Below the pieces are notes generated by a model. The model ran no database searches, was not told the origin of the DNA, and worked only from the letters and a program-made list of their open reading frames with translations. From Clostridium sp. Cult2 (lineage in GTDB: Bacteria > Bacillota > Clostridia > Tissierellales > Tepidimicrobiaceae): a stretch of 64,000 nt of DNA. The DNA lies in the NCBI RefSeq assembly GCF_021655075.1, contig NZ_PPXX01000002.1, positions 33,732-97,731 on the forward strand, in the 5' to 3' direction. Position 1 is the stretch's first letter, and every line of letters starts with the position of its first letter. A program made the position numbers and the translations under genes. Below are positions 1 to 6,160 of the stretch, in pieces.

Positions 1-315
1 AATTTTCTTAACCACATTGGCAGGCATTTCCTCTATAATATCTACCATATCATCAAAAAACAGTTCTTCCACAATATGTTTTAGCTCTTTATCCGTTACC
101 AACCCAATAATGTCTCTCTGTTGTTCTAAGGAAAAATGAGCAAATACGTCTACAGCTAAATCTTTAGATAACATCCTAAATATCAATAAGGCAGTATGAA
201 TATCAAGATCTTCTAACAGTTCAGCTATATCAACCTCATTCAATTCTTCCAATTCTCTTTTTAATGTAACATATTTCTTTTCTGCAATTAATTGTTTTAA
301 TCTTCTTTCATCCAT
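1..315 (-). CDS. mgtE: Magnesium transporter MgtE, N-terminal part (runs off the window)
   Basis: The reading frame begins at ATG 315-313 and is still open at base 1, giving 105 residues. The sequence MDERRLKQLIAEKKYVTLKR followed by a superhelical acidic region (ELLEDLDIHTALLIFRMLSK, then LSLEQQRDII-like repeats) matches the cytosolic MgtE N-domain, which senses Mg2+ and gates the membrane channel. The CBS and transmembrane domains would lie outside the window. The Shine-Dalgarno AAGGGGGG sits just upstream of the start. A structured leader with a short ORF precedes it, and no M-box riboswitch was recognised. The family assignment is confident, although only the first quarter of the gene is visible. 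Confidence 0.85.
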   Translation of the reverse strand, partial: MDERRLKQLIAEKKYVTLKRELEELNEVDIAELLEDLDIHTALLIFRMLSKDLAVDVFAHFSLEQQRDIIGLVTDKELKHIVEELFFDDMVDIIEEMPANVVKKI

Positions 316-328
316 ATTAACCCCCCTT

Positions 329-450
329 GGAAGAACTCTAGTTTATGGTAATGACTAGGGTTCTCCCTATTAAATTTTTGTCTAATAATATTTACACTAA
401 ACCTAGGCAAAGGACCAGAATCCACTAATCATCACCCCCACATTCCTCCT
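329..450 (-). promoter_or_regulatory. mgtE leader: short upstream ORF and stem-loop
   Basis: Reading the minus strand, an AGGAGG at 450-445 precedes a mini-ORF (GTG at 435 or ATG at 432, stop TAG at 405-403) encoding about MMISGFWSFA. The sequence CCTAGG occurs just before and at the end of this ORF and could pair across it. A second stem (arms GGGAGAACCCTAG and CTAGAGTTCTTCC, 367-329) ends immediately before the mgtE Shine-Dalgarno. The layout resembles a translation-coupled attenuator, but I recognise no named riboswitch class. The remaining stretch, 451-570, is AT-rich with no feature I can call. Confidence 0.4.
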
Positions 451-571
451 AGGGAAATTTATTTTTTGATACAACTATAGATTATTAAATTTCTATAGGA
501 TTTTCAAGAATAATTTTTCATCTTCTATTATTGTAGCACATAATCTATCTTTTATTAAATATTATGCAAAT

Positions 572-615
572 AAAAAAAATTGGGAACAGGCAATTAAATC
601 TTTGCCTATTCCCAA
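572..615 (-). terminator. Rho-independent terminator of the HesB-like gene
   Basis: Arms TTGGGAAyAGGCAA / TTGCCTrTTCCCAA form a long stem. On the minus strand the stem is followed by a run of eight T, directly downstream of the selenoprotein stop codon. Confidence 0.85.
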
Positions 616-626
616 ATGAAATATTG

Positions 627-923
627 TTAACAGGATGAAACTCCTCTATCTGGTATTATTGTAAATCCTTTTCTTAACCAATTATCACTATAATCTATAG
701 TGAAAGCTCCAAAACTCTCTGTTAAATAATCTTCTATTAAAAATGTATATTCGCCTACATCTATTGAGGCATCTCCTTCTTTAAGCTCATCCAGAGCCAA
801 TCCAAATGATGGACCACCTCAACCATAGCCTGCGATATAAATTCTTAAAGGTTTTTTATCCTTTCTTGAATCCAATACTTTTTTAAGCTCTTTTTGAGCT
901 GTTTCAGTTAATTCAATCTTCAT
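627..923 (-). CDS. HesB/IscA-like selenoprotein (in-frame UGA = Sec35)
   Basis: ATG at 923 has Shine-Dalgarno GGGAGG, and the frame runs to TAA at 627-629 with one internal TGA at 821-819. Reading that TGA as selenocysteine gives a 98-residue protein. Its sequence KIELTETAQKELKKVL, then IYIAGYG-U-GGPSFGLALDE and ending GVSSC, is a HesB/IscA fold (Fe-S carrier or related thiol protein). In the family a cysteine occupies the UGA position. Homology continues without a break across the codon, so this is recoding rather than a nonsense mutation. A short stem-loop (GCUC-UGGAU-GAGC) lies about 21 nt after the UGA and could be the bacterial SECIS. The gene is monocistronic, with a CsoR-like operator in its promoter and a strong terminator. 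Its specific substrate is unknown. Confidence 0.85.
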
Positions 924-960
924 TATACTTTCCTCCCACTATTATTTTACTATATTCTAT

Positions 961-977
961 ATACCCCACCATGGTAT
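961..977 (-). promoter_or_regulatory. CsoR/CstR-like operator upstream of the HesB selenoprotein
   Basis: ATACCCCACCATGGTAT is a partial palindrome with a C-rich left half and GGTAT right half, placed where the -35/-10 spacer of the selenoprotein promoter should be. It closely matches the site at 2104-2120 in front of glutaredoxin. CsoR/CstR/FrmR-family operators have this ATACCCC...GGTAT form. No such regulator is encoded in the window. Confidence 0.5.
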
Positions 978-1012
978 CCTTAATCATTGTATATCATAAA
1001 TAAAAAAATTTC

Positions 1013-1038
1013 AACCCCCTAACTAAAGTTAGAGGGTT
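1013..1038 (-). terminator. Terminator after the holin-like gene
   Basis: AACCCCCTAAC / GTTAGAGGGTT stem-loop with T-rich tracts on both sides, directly downstream of the minus-strand gene at 1045. Confidence 0.75.
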
Positions 1039-1044
1039 TTTTTA

Positions 1045-1428
1045 TTACATTGCTCTTCCTGGGATTATTACATCTATTATACCTATTACTAAGGCTCCAA
1101 TTATTGCTCCCCATACGGATATATTAAATCCTGGTACTATAAATTTGGTAGCATAAAGAATAATTGCGGCTACAATAAAACCAGTAATGCCTCTACCAAA
1201 AGGTGTTGCATTTACTCCAGTAAATTTCTGTATTAGATAGTCTAATAATGCTATGACTACCGCCGCTAAAATTAAGCTCCATAAATTATTTATTGAAAAT
1301 CCGGGTGTTAGGAATGCTGCAATTCCAACTACTATTGCAGTAACCAAAATTCTTATTAAAATCTCACCTATATCCCAATCTCTAGTTCTATTGTCTGTCC
1401 TCTCTCTATTTTTGTCATTATTATCCAT
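1045..1428 (-). CDS. Phage holin family 4-like / DUF360-type membrane protein
   Basis: This is a 127-residue protein starting at ATG 1428, chosen because AGGAGGTG lies 5 nt upstream; an upstream in-frame ATG at 1458 would begin before this ribosome site. A charged N-terminus of about 25 residues (DNNDKNRERTDN) is followed by four hydrophobic helices: LIRILVTAIVVGIAAFL, LWSLILAAVVIALLDYLI, ITGFIVAAIILYATKFIV and ISVWGAIIGALVIGIIDVII. This is the layout of the small four-helix membrane family annotated as phage holin family 4 superfamily IV. Such proteins are common on Firmicute chromosomes outside prophages. No phage genes are nearby, so a lysis role is not implied. Confidence 0.7.
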   Translation of the reverse strand: MDNNDKNRERTDNRTRDWDIGEILIRILVTAIVVGIAAFLTPGFSINNLWSLILAAVVIALLDYLIQKFTGVNATPFGRGITGFIVAAIILYATKFIVPGFNISVWGAIIGALVIGIIDVIIPGRAM

Positions 1429-1585
1429 TTCTTCACCTCCTGATATAAGAATAACCATTTTAAAGTTTTTTATACATTTTAAAATAAATATTTAATTTAT
1501 TCTGAACATATGATATATTTATTATGTAAAAGGTATATAATTTATGGTAAGATATAAATTAAATCATATATAAGGAGGCAACAAA

Positions 1586-1771
1586 ATGGAAATCACTAAA
1601 GATATGTTGGTAGGAGAAATAATTCGTAATAAACCAGAATCAGTAGATACCCTATTAAGATTTGGATTAGGATGTATTGGATGTCCTGCCAGCCAAATGG
1701 AAAGTATAGAAGAAGCCGCAATGGTTCATGGTATAGATTTGTCTCAACTGTTAAAAGCTTTAAATGAATAA
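1586..1771 (+). CDS. DUF1858 domain protein (hybrid-cluster-protein-associated type)
   Basis: A 61-residue protein with Shine-Dalgarno AAGGAGG 7 nt before ATG. It starts MEITKDMLVGEIIRNKPES and carries the family hallmark GLGCIGCPASQMESIEEAA, with a CxxC pair at about residues 30-33. DUF1858 proteins are predicted disulfide or metal-binding helical proteins, often found with hybrid cluster proteins or NO/sulfur stress genes. Here it converges on the glutaredoxin gene and shares a bidirectional terminator with it, which fits a redox role. The specific function is unknown. Confidence 0.8.
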   Translation: MEITKDMLVGEIIRNKPESVDTLLRFGLGCIGCPASQMESIEEAAMVHGIDLSQLLKALNE

Positions 1772-1772
1772 A

Positions 1773-1810
1773 AAATAATCTCCCCTTTTAATTAAAAGGG
1801 GAGATTATTT
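1773..1810. terminator. Bidirectional terminator between DUF1858 and glutaredoxin
   Basis: AAATAATCTCCCCTTTT and its exact complement are separated by AATT, with T tracts on both strands, between the convergent genes. Confidence 0.9.
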
Positions 1811-1827
1811 TTACTTACCTAATTACT

Positions 1828-2058
1828 CTATTTGTCTAGCATTTGATCTATTCTTGCTTTGTCAAAACCAACTATTTCTTCTCCATCAATTAATAGCACT
1901 GGAACACCCATATGTCCCATACTCATTAACTCTTTTCTTGCATCTTTATCTGTTTGAATATTTTTTTCTGTATAAGATACTCCTTTTTCATCTAAATAGT
2001 CTTTTGCTGCTATACAATATGGACAAGTATTGCTTGTGAAAATTACTACATTTGACAT
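1828..2058 (-). CDS. Glutaredoxin-family protein (CPYC, NrdH-like)
   Basis: A 76-residue glutaredoxin fold. The N-terminal strand VVIFTSNTCPYCIAAKDYL carries the dithiol CPYC active site at residues 12-15. The cis-proline loop GVPVLLIDGEEIVGFD is present near residue 52. AAGGAGGAATTCAA precedes ATG. It would reduce disulfides or accept electrons in the cytoplasm. Its promoter has a strong -35/-10 pair with a CsoR/CstR-like operator in the spacer, so it is probably induced by a metal or reactive-sulfur signal. The active site uses cysteine, not selenocysteine. Confidence 0.9.
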   Translation of the reverse strand: MSNVVIFTSNTCPYCIAAKDYLDEKGVSYTEKNIQTDKDARKELMSMGHMGVPVLLIDGEEIVGFDKARIDQMLDK

Positions 2059-2100
2059 TTGAATTCCTCCTTAAATATACTAATTATATTTACAATACAT

Positions 2101-2130
2101 ATTATACCCCCACAGGGTATCTTGTGTCAA
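2101..2130 (-). promoter_or_regulatory. Glutaredoxin promoter with CsoR/CstR-like operator in the spacer
   Basis: On the minus strand TTGACA (2130-2125) and TATAAT (2106-2101) are separated by 18 nt. The spacer is filled by the partial palindrome ATACCCTGTGGGGGTAT (2120-2104), the reverse complement of ATACCCCCACAGGGTAT. A repressor bound here would block RNA polymerase. The same type of site precedes the HesB selenoprotein. Confidence 0.65.
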
Positions 2131-2251
2131 GTTGTTTATTGTACTTCATGCTTATATGCTACCCTTAAATCCAATCATTAATCATATTAATTATTTGAAC
2201 CTCTTTTAAGTGGATTTACATGTTATTAATAAAGTACTATAATATAAAAAA

Positions 2252-2276
2252 ATGAGGGAAATATTATGGCCCTCAT
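2252..2276 (-). terminator. Terminator of the ArsR/CadC-type gene
   Basis: ATGAGGG / CCCTCAT stem with T-rich flanks, directly after the stop codon at 2285. Confidence 0.8.
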
Positions 2277-2284
2277 CTTTTTTA

Positions 2285-2602
2285 TTAATTATGTTTAACA
2301 TGATCCAACCCTTGTTTAAATAACTGAAGAACATGGTCATCGTCTAGAGAATAGATTACAGTTTTCCCTTCCTTTTTAAATTTTACAAGTCTTAAATTTC
2401 TAAGGAGCCTTAAGTGGTGAGATATTGCTGACTGAGTCATGTCCAATAAGTTTGCAATATCACATACACAAAGAGAAGATTTTGATAAAACATAGATAAT
2501 CTTAAGTCTGGTAGGGTCTGCTAAGGCTTTAAAGGTTTGAGCTAATTGATTCATAACATCTTCTTTGTATAGGCTTTCCTTTATTTTTTTTAATGTTGCC
2601 AC
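2285..2602 (-). CDS. ArsR/SmtB-family metalloregulator, CadC-like; start uncertain
   Basis: Winged-helix repressor with FKALADPTRLKIIYVLSKSS, the metal-site helix LCVCDIANLL and recognition helix QSAISHHLRLLRNLRLV, ending in a wing YSLDDDHV. The annotated GTG at 2602 has no ribosome site. A good site (AAGGGAGG, 2658-2651) lies further upstream, followed after 9 nt by ATA at 2641-2639 in the same frame. Starting there would add 13 residues, about INQKKICHEPIAG. That extension supplies an N-terminal Cys/His of the kind CadC uses with the LCVC pair to bind Cd/Pb/Zn, so a rare AUA start is plausible. Its target is not evident, since neighbouring genes show no metal-efflux pump. Confidence 0.85.
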   Translation of the reverse strand: MATLKKIKESLYKEDVMNQLAQTFKALADPTRLKIIYVLSKSSLCVCDIANLLDMTQSAISHHLRLLRNLRLVKFKKEGKTVIYSLDDDHVLQLFKQGLDHVKHN

Positions 2603-2673
2603 ACCTGCAATAGGTTCATGGCATATTTTCTTTTGGTTTATGGTGATTTACCTCCCTTCTTAGGGTTTATGGC

Positions 2674-3822
2674 TTAACGAGATGGTACCATTGGATTTAT
2701 TGGATGGATTACTTTACCAGTTATAGGATCAATGTATAACACCCAATAACCTACTCCATCCACTGAATCATACCAAGTATTAAACCCTGTAATACCTCTA
2801 AAGGGATGTTCCTCTAGGGTAAATTTTCCAGGTACTCCGTAAACATAGTATTTAGTTTCCTGCTTTTCTTTATATAATCCAAATAGATAATGACCATATT
2901 TTTTTATTTGATTCATACAGGTAGCTGAATTGTACAGGAAAGGATATTTATAATCAGCGCTCATCAAATAATTGTAATAGGGTAAAAATCCTCTATAAGG
3001 TTCTGTACCGTCATCTTCTATTCTCCACCAACTATAATTATGGAGATATATTTTTAAAGGCTGTACCTGTGGGAAAAATCTTAATATGCTCAATATATAA
3101 TTAGTCATTTGATTTTTATGGTTTAATCTTCTAGCATATTCTATAGACTCATAGCTTTCCCTATGTGATTCTTCTTCCTGGAAGTCAGAGACTTCCTCTA
3201 CTACTTCTTCTATAGTTTCTGGCTCTTCTTTCGGTAGGTCAAAGACTTCCTCTACGGCTTCTTCTATGGCCTCTGGTTCTTCTTCATGAAGGTCAATGAC
3301 TTCTTCTACTGCTTCTTCTATAGCTTCTGATTCTTCTTCATGGAGGTCAATGACTTCCTCTACGGCTTCATCTACTGCTTCTGGCTCTTCATAATGTACT
3401 TCTTGCTTATCCCCTGATAAAAGTTCTTTTATTAACCTATCTATAGTTCCATTGTCTTTTTCAACATATCCACCTAGTAATACATTTATACCCTTTCTTA
3501 TAAGGATAGCATCTATTTTGTTTATTGAAAAGCCCTTTGATTCTAATTCTTTTAGATTTAGGTTTATATTGGCTCTAAATTTTCCCCTTTCATCTGTAAA
3601 TATTCTGCCTAAATCTTCTTCATAGATTTTACCATTTCTTTCTTTTAATAGATATGCTCGGTAGTATTCCTCATTCTCACAATTCTCTAGATTGAAGCTT
3701 ATAATCCCTTTGTTGCCCCTTACTTCTAATTTTGCATGTCCTTTTGGGTTTATATTGCTAATATTTGTATAATCGTTCTTTAATATAATATACTTTCTAA
3801 AGTATGTATATTCCATTGACAT
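2674..3822 (-). CDS. Unrecognised 382-residue protein with four acidic 18-residue repeats
   Basis: GGAGGG lies 6 nt before ATG. Residues 1-140 form a beta-rich region (GHAKLEVRGNKGIISFNLEN...). Residues 145-216 are four tandem copies of an 18-residue unit, consensus EEPEAIEEAVEEVIDLHE. The C-terminal 150 residues are aromatic-rich and look globular (FPQVQPLKIYLHNYSWWRI; GVGYWVLYIDPITGKVIHP). There is no signal peptide or membrane helix. It is the last gene of the rsmA-rnmV run and is separated by only about 27 bp, so it may be co-transcribed. I do not recognise a function. The acidic block probably acts as a flexible, strongly negative linker between two folded domains. Confidence 0.75.
   Translation of the reverse strand: MSMEYTYFRKYIILKNDYTNISNINPKGHAKLEVRGNKGIISFNLENCENEEYYRAYLLKERNGKIYEEDLGRIFTDERGKFRANINLNLKELESKGFSINKIDAILIRKGINVLLGGYVEKDNGTIDRLIKELLSGDKQEVHYEEPEAVDEAVEEVIDLHEEESEAIEEAVEEVIDLHEEEPEAIEEAVEEVFDLPKEEPETIEEVVEEVSDFQEEESHRESYESIEYARRLNHKNQMTNYILSILRFFPQVQPLKIYLHNYSWWRIEDDGTEPYRGFLPYYNYLMSADYKYPFLYNSATCMNQIKKYGHYLFGLYKEKQETKYYVYGVPGKFTLEEHPFRGITGFNTWYDSVDGVGYWVLYIDPITGKVIHPINPMVPSR
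3175..3390 (-). repeat. Four 54-bp coding tandem repeats
   Basis: The units encode EEPEAVDEAVEEVIDLHE, EESEAIEEAVEEVIDLHE, EEPEAIEEAVEEVFDLPK and EEPETIEEVVEEVSDFQE. They are similar at DNA level, in phase with the protein, and could expand or contract by slippage. Confidence 0.85.
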
Positions 3823-3849
3823 AAATAACCCTCCTTTTTAATCTTTATA

Positions 3850-4719
3850 CTAATATATGTCTAAGGAGGGTAATGTTTTACTAATCTTAACAAAATCTTC
3901 AATTTTTAAATTTTCTGCCCTTATTTCTAGAGGTATATTGGCCTTGATTAATGTTTCCCTAATCTGTTCTTTATCCAATCCCCATGGATTAGAAGATAGG
4001 GAGTTTAATAGGGTCTTTCTTCTTTTACTGAAAGCAGTCTTTACTACTTGAAAAAATACTTTCCTATCTACCTCAGGTAATTCTTCTTTCAACTCCAGTT
4101 TGATTACTGCCGAATCCACTTTAGGTTGAGGCATAAATACGGTCTTAGGTACTGTAATCAATATTTCTGGATAGGTGTAAAAATTTACAAATACTGAAAG
4201 AGAACCATATTGTTTGTTTCCAGGAGAAGCTATTATTCTATGAGCTACTTCTTTTTGTATCATTATTATTATGGATTCAATATTTAAATCTTCTTCTATT
4301 AGTTTTGCAATAATAGGGGTGGTCACATAATAAGGCAGATTGGCTACCACTTTAATTGGACCTCCTCCTAATTTCTCTTCTATTAATCCTTTAATATCTA
4401 CCTTTAGTATATCTCCATGAATTATTTCTACATTATCATAATCTTTCAGAGTTTCCTCTAATATGGGAAGCAAGCTCTTATCCAATTCTACTCCAACTAC
4501 TTTTTTTGCATTTAAAGCTAACTCTTCTGTTAAAGTGCCAATACCCGGGCCTATTTCCAATACATAATCCTCTTTTGTAATATTCCCTTCTTGGGCAATT
4601 TTTCGAACAATATTTCCATCTATGAGAAAATTTTGTCCTAAGCTCTTTGAAAATCTAAACCCATATTTATCCAATATTTCTCTAATATATTTAGGAGAAT
4701 ATAATCTTTCGTTATTCAT
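3850..4719 (-). CDS. rsmA: 16S rRNA (adenine1518/1519-N6)-dimethyltransferase RsmA
   Basis: 289 residues, full length for KsgA/RsmA. The SAM-binding motif EIGPGIGTLTEEL lies near residues 56-68, and the catalytic motif NLPYYVTTPI near 126-135 is the rRNA dimethylase signature. The start YSPKYIREILDKYGFRFSKSLGQNFL is typical of the family. It dimethylates two adenines near the 3' end of 16S rRNA during late 30S maturation. Its start overlaps the end of rnmV by 8 bp, the same order as in Bacillus (tatD, yabE, rnmV, ksgA), so the two are translationally coupled. Confidence 0.97.
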   Translation of the reverse strand: MNNERLYSPKYIREILDKYGFRFSKSLGQNFLIDGNIVRKIAQEGNITKEDYVLEIGPGIGTLTEELALNAKKVVGVELDKSLLPILEETLKDYDNVEIIHGDILKVDIKGLIEEKLGGGPIKVVANLPYYVTTPIIAKLIEEDLNIESIIIMIQKEVAHRIIASPGNKQYGSLSVFVNFYTYPEILITVPKTVFMPQPKVDSAVIKLELKEELPEVDRKVFFQVVKTAFSKRRKTLLNSLSSNPWGLDKEQIRETLIKANIPLEIRAENLKIEDFVKISKTLPSLDIY

Positions 4720-5254
4720 ATTCTTCCATCATCTCCAAAGCTTTAATAAATTCTTCTCTAGTTATACCGAAATTGTTTAACCTATTAAGAAACTGTTTAG
4801 AATTTGCATAACCTATTCCTAAAATGTTTCCTAATATCTCCCTTTTCTGTTGACTATTTAAACCACCTATTAATCCCAATTCCATTAAATCCTCTTTGGT
4901 AAACTCTTCTCTTTTTTCTGTGATTATAGGTCTAGCTTTATTAATAGCCTCAATAATATCCTCTTTTGTAGCATTTTCTATTCCAATATCCCCTTTTTTT
5001 AAGGCCTTCCCTTGGGGCAAGAAGGCATGTTTACAGTTTTTGATATACTTACATAGGTTTTTTCTTATTTTCTCTCCTGCATGGTCTGGGTCCGTTAGAA
5101 TTATTATGCCTCTTTTATTAGCAATTACTTTTAAATTTTCTATAAATTCTCTATCATAACCGAAACCACCAGTGGCGATTACCTCAGCTTCAACTGCATT
5201 TTTCACTGCTGTAATATCGTCTTTTCCTTCTACTATTATTATTTCCTTTATCAA
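4712..5254 (-). CDS. rnmV: Ribonuclease M5 (5S rRNA maturation)
   Basis: About 180 residues with an N-terminal TOPRIM domain: IKEIIIVEGKDDITAV carries the catalytic Glu and ILTDPDHAGEKIRKNL the DxD-type metal site. A family C-terminal region of about 85 residues follows. TTG at 5254 is preferred because GAGGGG lies 10 nt upstream and the product then begins MIKEIII like Bacillus RnmV. GTG at 5263 is the alternative but sits almost on the ribosome site. RNase M5 removes the ends of the 5S rRNA precursor. It is coupled to rsmA. Confidence 0.95.
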   Translation of the reverse strand: MIKEIIIVEGKDDITAVKNAVEAEVIATGGFGYDREFIENLKVIANKRGIIILTDPDHAGEKIRKNLCKYIKNCKHAFLPQGKALKKGDIGIENATKEDIIEAINKARPIITEKREEFTKEDLMELGLIGGLNSQQKREILGNILGIGYANSKQFLNRLNNFGITREEFIKALEMMEEYE

Positions 5255-5271
5255 AAGAAACACACCCCTCT

Positions 5272-5320
5272 TTTTGGGACAACAGGTGGGACAACAGGGA
5301 CGGTTCTCGCTGTCCCAAAA
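5272..5320. repeat. GGGACA-type intergenic repeat/hairpin
   Basis: TTTTGGGACA and TGTCCCAAAA flank a core with two copies of GGGACAACAGG and the string GGACGGTTCTCGCTGTCCC. Elements of this kind are dispersed in many clostridial genomes. Here it sits between tatD and rnmV and can fold into a long hairpin. A shorter related string (GGGGACAGGTGG) occurs near 24849. Confidence 0.6.
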
Positions 5321-5384
5321 TTTTCATTCTATATACATTAAATGTATCCAATATTTAAAAGGACAATTGTTTATTGTTCATTCC

Positions 5385-6149
5385 CTAAATATTAAATAAT
5401 TGCCTTGCATTTTCCGATGTTTTTGTTGCTACTTCTTCAAAAGTTATTCCTCTTAGTTCAGCTATCATTCCTGCTACGTATCTTACGTAGAAGGGTTCAT
5501 TTCTTTTACCTCTGTAGGGTTCTGGCGTTAAATAGGGAGCGTCTGTTTCTATCATTAGCTTATCTAATGGTATAGCTTTTGCCACTTCCTTTGATACCCT
5601 AGCATTTTTAAAGGTTACAGGACCTCCCAAGGATATATAGAACCCTAATTTAATATATTCCATGGCCATTTCTACACTGCCTGAAAAACAATGCATAACT
5701 CCTTCTAAACTACCATCTTGGGCTTCTTTTATTATATCGAAGGTATCCTTTGCTGCTTCCCTAGTATGGATTATAACGGGTAAGTCTACTTCTTTTGCTA
5801 AATTGAGTTGTTCTATAAACTTTTTTTGCTGAATATCTCTAGGAGAATTATCATAATAATAATCTAATCCAATTTCTCCAATGGCTACTACTTTTTCCCT
5901 ATTGGTAAAGGATTTTAATATCTCTATAGTAGAATCATCCATTTCTTTAGCTGAGTGAGGGTGTACCCCCACTGCAGCATATATATTATCATATTGTTCT
6001 GATAGGGATACGGCTTTTATACTGGAATTCAAGTCTGCACCAGGGTTTATCACTAAATCTACCCCTAATTCCTTTAAGGATTTAATTAGCCTATCCCTAT
6101 CCCTATCAAATCTTTCATCATCTAAATGTGCATGGCTATCTATTAACAT
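5385..6149 (-). CDS. tatD: TatD-family metal-dependent deoxyribonuclease
   Basis: 254 residues, the usual length. The metal ligands of the TIM-barrel family are all visible: DSHAHLDD at the N-terminus, GEIGLDYYY near 94, IHTREA near 129, HCFSG near 154 and ETDAPYLTPEPYRG near 203. It acts as a cytoplasmic Mg-dependent 3'-5' exonuclease on DNA, linked to DNA repair and turnover. It follows metG by 11 bp, and this metG-tatD-rnmV-rsmA order is conserved in Firmicutes. Confidence 0.95.
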   Translation of the reverse strand: MLIDSHAHLDDERFDRDRDRLIKSLKELGVDLVINPGADLNSSIKAVSLSEQYDNIYAAVGVHPHSAKEMDDSTIEILKSFTNREKVVAIGEIGLDYYYDNSPRDIQQKKFIEQLNLAKEVDLPVIIHTREAAKDTFDIIKEAQDGSLEGVMHCFSGSVEMAMEYIKLGFYISLGGPVTFKNARVSKEVAKAIPLDKLMIETDAPYLTPEPYRGKRNEPFYVRYVAGMIAELRGITFEEVATKTSENARQLFNI

Positions 6150-6160
6150 CTTTTCACTCC

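Noticed and set aside
316..480. M-box (Mg2+) riboswitch upstream of mgtE
   Set aside because: The hallmark M-box strands were not found; only a short ORF and local stems are visible.
627..923. Reading the HesB-like gene as a pseudogene with a nonsense TGA
   Set aside because: Family sequence is intact on both sides, only one TGA occurs, and it falls exactly where a Cys is conserved. A second UGA-recoded gene in the window supports selenocysteine.
1253..1495. 80-residue plus-strand ORF over the holin-like gene
   Set aside because: A shadow of the membrane protein gene; no ribosome site, and the opposite frame has clear family features.
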